Shown here one piece after another: positions 61,922-64,000 of a stretch of DNA of 64,000 nt (position 1 is the first letter of the stretch; each line of letters opens with the position of its first letter). The DNA comes from SXNM01 sp964586155 (GTDB lineage: Bacteria > Myxococcota_A > UBA9042): positions 62,001-126,000 of the forward strand of contig CAZPHC010000002.1 in assembly GCA_964586155.1 (NCBI GenBank), written 5' to 3'. The notes beneath the pieces are model-generated. The model saw only the letters and a list, made by a program, of their open reading frames with translations. It did not search any database and was not told the DNA's origin. A program made the translations under genes and the position numbers.

Positions 61922-62876
61922 CGCGGCCGCGCAGCGAGGCCTTGCGCGAGGAACGCTCGAGATCGCGGCCGCATGCCTCGCGGAACGTCGCGCGGTGCTC
62001 GGCGGCGAAGAGCTCGTTGTAGTGCGCCAGCTCGCGTTCGCCACCAAAGACGAGGTGCTCGACCAGGCGGCCGTCTTCGTGCTCGAACAGCCGCGCCTCG
62101 CGCACGCCGGCGACGTTGCGCATCTCGGGCAGCTGGGTCTGCACCCACCACGCGCGCACCGTGGCTCGCCGGGCGGGATCCTCGACCAGCACCTCGGTCT
62201 CGAGCACGACCGGGCCCTTCTTGGCCTCGGCGAGCAGCGTGGCCAAGGCGTCGAGGTCGTCGACCACCAGGTCGGCCTGCGCGCGATCGTCGGCGGCGCG
62301 TCGGCGCACGTGGCAGGTGCGCAGGCCGCGGCCACGCGCCGGCTCCAGGTCGAGCTTGCCGAAGGCCGAGACGTGCAGCCACGCGTCGCGTGGCACGGCG
62401 GTGCGCGCCACGCCCATGCGCACGGCGGCGTCCCACGCCCGCTCCGAGGGCTTGCTGGCGCGGATCTCGGCGCTGGTGATGACGACGTCCCAGGCGAGGC
62501 GCAGGTTCGAGGTCACGTCGAGCTGGTGGTTGGCGTCGCTGTTCGCCAGCACGCCGACGCGCGTCATGGTCTGGATCGCCGCCACCGCGCCCGGCGCGTC
62601 GCGGAAGGTCGGCAACCGACCGAGATCGTCGGCGAACAGGCCGATCACCGCAGGGCGCAGGCTCGGCCGCAGCCGCTTGAGCGCCTCCTTGACCGAGTTG
62701 GCCCAAGGTCCGGGCCGATCGGCGCGCTCCTGCTCGCGGCATGCGTCCAAGAAGCGCTGGAAGTCGTCGTCGCTCTCGATCTCGACCGCCGCCATGCCCG
62801 CCCGCCAGTCGACGAGCGTGCCGAAGCAGTCAAAGGTCACCAGCTGCACATCCGCGAGCCAGTCAGGCGCGTCCAT
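61917..62876 (-). CDS. HAD-like hydrolase fused to a DUF4286-like domain
   Basis: 319 residues. Residues 1-205 are a HAD-fold protein with nucleophile motif FDCFGTLVDW (about 15-24), GVLANSDAN and SKPSERAWDAA, as in L-2-haloacid dehalogenases. Some Asp positions of motif IV are hard to place. Residues 215-305 (LETEVLVEDPARRATVRAWW, ARLFEHEDGRLVEHLVF) look like a DUF4286/ABM-type ferredoxin-like barrel, which is normally a separate small protein. No signal peptide. The gene ends in the 13-bp repeat. Activity on haloacids is not implied. Confidence 0.78.
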   Translation of the reverse strand: MDAPDWLADVQLVTFDCFGTLVDWRAGMAAVEIESDDDFQRFLDACREQERADRPGPWANSVKEALKRLRPSLRPAVIGLFADDLGRLPTFRDAPGAVAAIQTMTRVGVLANSDANHQLDVTSNLRLAWDVVITSAEIRASKPSERAWDAAVRMGVARTAVPRDAWLHVSAFGKLDLEPARGRGLRTCHVRRRAADDRAQADLVVDDLDALATLLAEAKKGPVVLETEVLVEDPARRATVRAWWVQTQLPEMRNVAGVREARLFEHEDGRLVEHLVFGGERELAHYNELFAAEHRATFREACGRDLERSSRKASLRGRA

Positions 62877-62969
62877 GGGGCCTCCGTCGACGCAGGTGCG
62901 CCGACGGAGACCCTACCACGGAGCGCAGGTTGCGCAATTTCGCGTTGGGCGGAGGTTGCGCCCAGGCCG

Positions 62970-63000
62970 TCCAGGCCCCCCGTGCAGCGAGGGGCCTGGA
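62970..63000. repeat. Perfect 10-bp stem-loop
   Basis: TCCAGGCCCC (62970-62979) and GGGGCCTGGA (62991-63000) with an 11-base loop. No T-run follows on either strand, so it is not a standard terminator. Confidence 0.55.
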
Positions 63001-63007
63001 CCTCTGC

Positions 63008-63175
63008 CTAGAGACGCGACCAAATATTGCCCAGGTGGGCAAATCTGGCCCGTCTCTCGTCTGTTTTTGGGGGCTCGGCGCCCCCAGGCGGCGAGAAGCG
63101 TGGTTCCAGCGAACCTTCCCCCTCCAGAGCCGCGCCAATTATCCGCCTGCTGCGGATCATTGATCGCGTCTCTAG
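63008..63175. repeat. Element bounded by 12-bp inverted repeats
   Basis: CTAGAGACGCGA at 63008-63019 and its exact complement at 63164-63175 bound 144 bases. The right arm contains the peroxiredoxin stop codon (63172-63174). The left arm starts a second, inner imperfect hairpin. It may be a small non-autonomous element or a large RNA hairpin. Confidence 0.55.
63010..63057. repeat. Long imperfect hairpin
   Basis: AGAGACG (63010-63016) pairs with CGTCTCT (63051-63057), and the centre is the perfect TTGCCCA-GG-TGGGCAA (63027-63042). Between these the arms are also mostly complementary. Confidence 0.6.
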
Positions 63176-63771
63176 AGCTTCTTGGCGTTCTTGGCCAGGT
63201 AGCCGGCGACGCCCTCGGCGTTGTCCTTCATGCCGTCCTTGCCCTCTTGCCAGCCGGCGGGGCAGACCTCGCCGTGCTCCTCGTGGAACTTGAGCGCGTC
63301 GACCATGCGCAGCATCTCGTCGATGTTGCGGCCCAGGGGAAGGTTGTTGACGACCTGGTGCTGGACGATGCCGTCCTTGTCGATCAGGAACGAGCCGCGG
63401 TAGGCGACCTCGCCGTCCTTGAGCACGTCGTAGTCGCGGGCGATCTGCTTGCTCAGGTCGGCCACCAGCGGGAACGAGACGGGGCCGATGCCGCCGTCCT
63501 TGACCTTGGTGTTGCGCCAGGCCCAGTGCGAGAACTTGCTGTCGACCGAGACGCCGATGACCTGCACGTCCTTGGCGGCGAACTTCTCGTTGCGGTGATC
63601 GAACGCGATGATCTCGCTCGGGCAGACGAACGTGAAGTCCAGCGGGTAGAAGAAGAGCACGACGTACTTGCTGCCCTTGAACTGCGAGAGCGTGAGCTCC
63701 GCGAAGGTGCCGTCGGCGAGGACCGCTTCGGCCTTGAAATCAGGGGCTGCTTTGCCAACCAGGACGCTCAT
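63172..63771 (-). CDS. Typical 2-Cys peroxiredoxin (AhpC/Prx)
   Basis: 199 residues, normal for the family. Peroxidatic Cys50 is in FVCPSE and resolving Cys170 is in EVCPAGW; PLDFTFVCPSE and GVSVDSKFSHWAW are classical. A GGIGP segment and the C-terminal YLAKNAKK helix fit the overoxidation-sensitive type. It reduces hydrogen peroxide and organic peroxides in the cytosol, taking electrons from thioredoxin or AhpF/D, none of which is encoded here. The ATG at 63771 has GGAG nine bases before it. In-frame sequence upstream has no family similarity. Confidence 0.95.
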   Translation of the reverse strand: MSVLVGKAAPDFKAEAVLADGTFAELTLSQFKGSKYVVLFFYPLDFTFVCPSEIIAFDHRNEKFAAKDVQVIGVSVDSKFSHWAWRNTKVKDGGIGPVSFPLVADLSKQIARDYDVLKDGEVAYRGSFLIDKDGIVQHQVVNNLPLGRNIDEMLRMVDALKFHEEHGEVCPAGWQEGKDGMKDNAEGVAGYLAKNAKKL

Positions 63772-64000
63772 GATTCGACTCCATGCCGGGTCGATGGGAC
63801 CGCGGCGGTGTGGCGGCGCTCCGCCAGGGCGGCGGCGCGGGCCAGGGTGTACGCGACCGATGCGCGCCGAACAAGGGGGATGCGTCGAGCGCAGCGGATT
63901 CATAGGGACCTTTGCAAGCACGGCGGCGGCGATCGGAGATTGCCGCGTCGGATTGAACGGTTGCGATGGCAGTCGCAAATCTTGACGCCGCAGGTCGCTG
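63772..64000. other. Upstream region of peroxiredoxin, to window end
   Basis: 229 bases without a supported gene. A 6-bp inverted repeat TTGCGA-TGGCAG-TCGCAA lies at 63961-63978. No OxyR- or PerR-like site and no clear promoter could be recognised. Confidence 0.5.

Larger units (their letters stand above)
62877..63171. other. Repeat- and hairpin-rich intergenic region
   Basis: 295 bases between two minus-strand genes, with no supported ORF. It holds the stem TCCAGGCCCC/GGGGCCTGGA, a long imperfect hairpin at 63010-63057 and one arm of a 12-bp inverted repeat reaching into the peroxiredoxin stop. The region around 63020-63070 is less GC-rich than the rest. Confidence 0.7.

Noticed and set aside
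63068..63086. Hairpin TGGGGGC/GCCCCCA as peroxiredoxin terminator
   Set aside because: On the transcribed strand the stem is followed by A residues, not U, so it is not an intrinsic terminator.
63961..63978. Inverted repeat as OxyR or PerR site for peroxiredoxin
   Set aside because: The half-sites do not resemble the ATAG-spaced OxyR pattern or the PerR box, and no regulator gene is visible.

Overview
The window is 64 kb of very GC-rich DNA packed with genes on both strands, with mostly short intergenic gaps and no rRNA, tRNA, CRISPR array, integrase or transposase that I could find. The gene content points to a member of the Myxococcota or a close relative (former Deltaproteobacteria). It has a Ser/Thr kinase with an HRDISPHN catalytic loop, a PEGA-domain protein, a TPR-CHAT protein, many lipoproteins with Asp/Ser/Ala/Gly-rich linkers after the lipobox, Cys-rich surface modules and an IPT-repeat lipoprotein. 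No closer assignment is made from sequence alone.

Layout. 1-5948: 3' end of a CHAP-like amidase gene, mutS2 convergent with it, and a divergent P-loop/TPR protein. 5975-9219: PEGA membrane protein, metallophosphoesterase lipoprotein and a small coupled protein. 9557-12951: threonine aldolase translationally coupled to an S9 peptidase. 13006-15420: a compact unit with promoter, structured leader, trypsin-like lipoprotein, hairpin pair, exported Ala/Pro protein and terminator. 15474-21336: exported TPR-CHAT protein and an HExxH metalloprotease. 21402-23583: dCMP deaminase, convergent with a small P-loop kinase coupled to ygfZ. 23651-32856: IPT/beta-propeller lipoprotein, SppA with an extra N-terminal barrel-like domain, KPADT-repeat lipoprotein and a class I amidotransferase. 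32961-37034: PepP, Ser/Thr kinase and a small conserved-looking protein. 37090-41492: a four-gene run (Cys-rich lipoprotein, PilZ-like protein, esterase, lipoprotein). 41671-58028: a nine-gene moxR-bat run. 58176-64000: lipoprotein, LuxE-like ligase, HAD fusion and 2-Cys peroxiredoxin.

The most striking region is the moxR-bat run. MoxR ATPase, a DUF58 protein, a BatD-like/RDD membrane protein, BatA, a BatB-BatC fusion carrying four extra Cys-paired modules, a BatD-BatE fusion, a soluble lipoprotein resembling the porter domain of RND pumps, a helical lipoprotein and a FadL-like outer-membrane protein are joined by stop/start overlaps or gaps under 35 bases. A sigma70-like promoter lies upstream of moxR. 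MoxR and VWA proteins are generally thought to act in envelope protein assembly or stress tolerance. Here the last genes extend that run to the periplasm and outer membrane. Linking them into one trans-envelope machine is my inference.

Several promoter candidates share the layout TTGnnn or CTGGnn, 16-17 bases, TAnnnT. They set transcription starts for the P-loop/TPR gene, the protease lipoprotein, the kinase, the Cys-rich lipoprotein, moxR and the divergent lipoprotein/LuxE pair.
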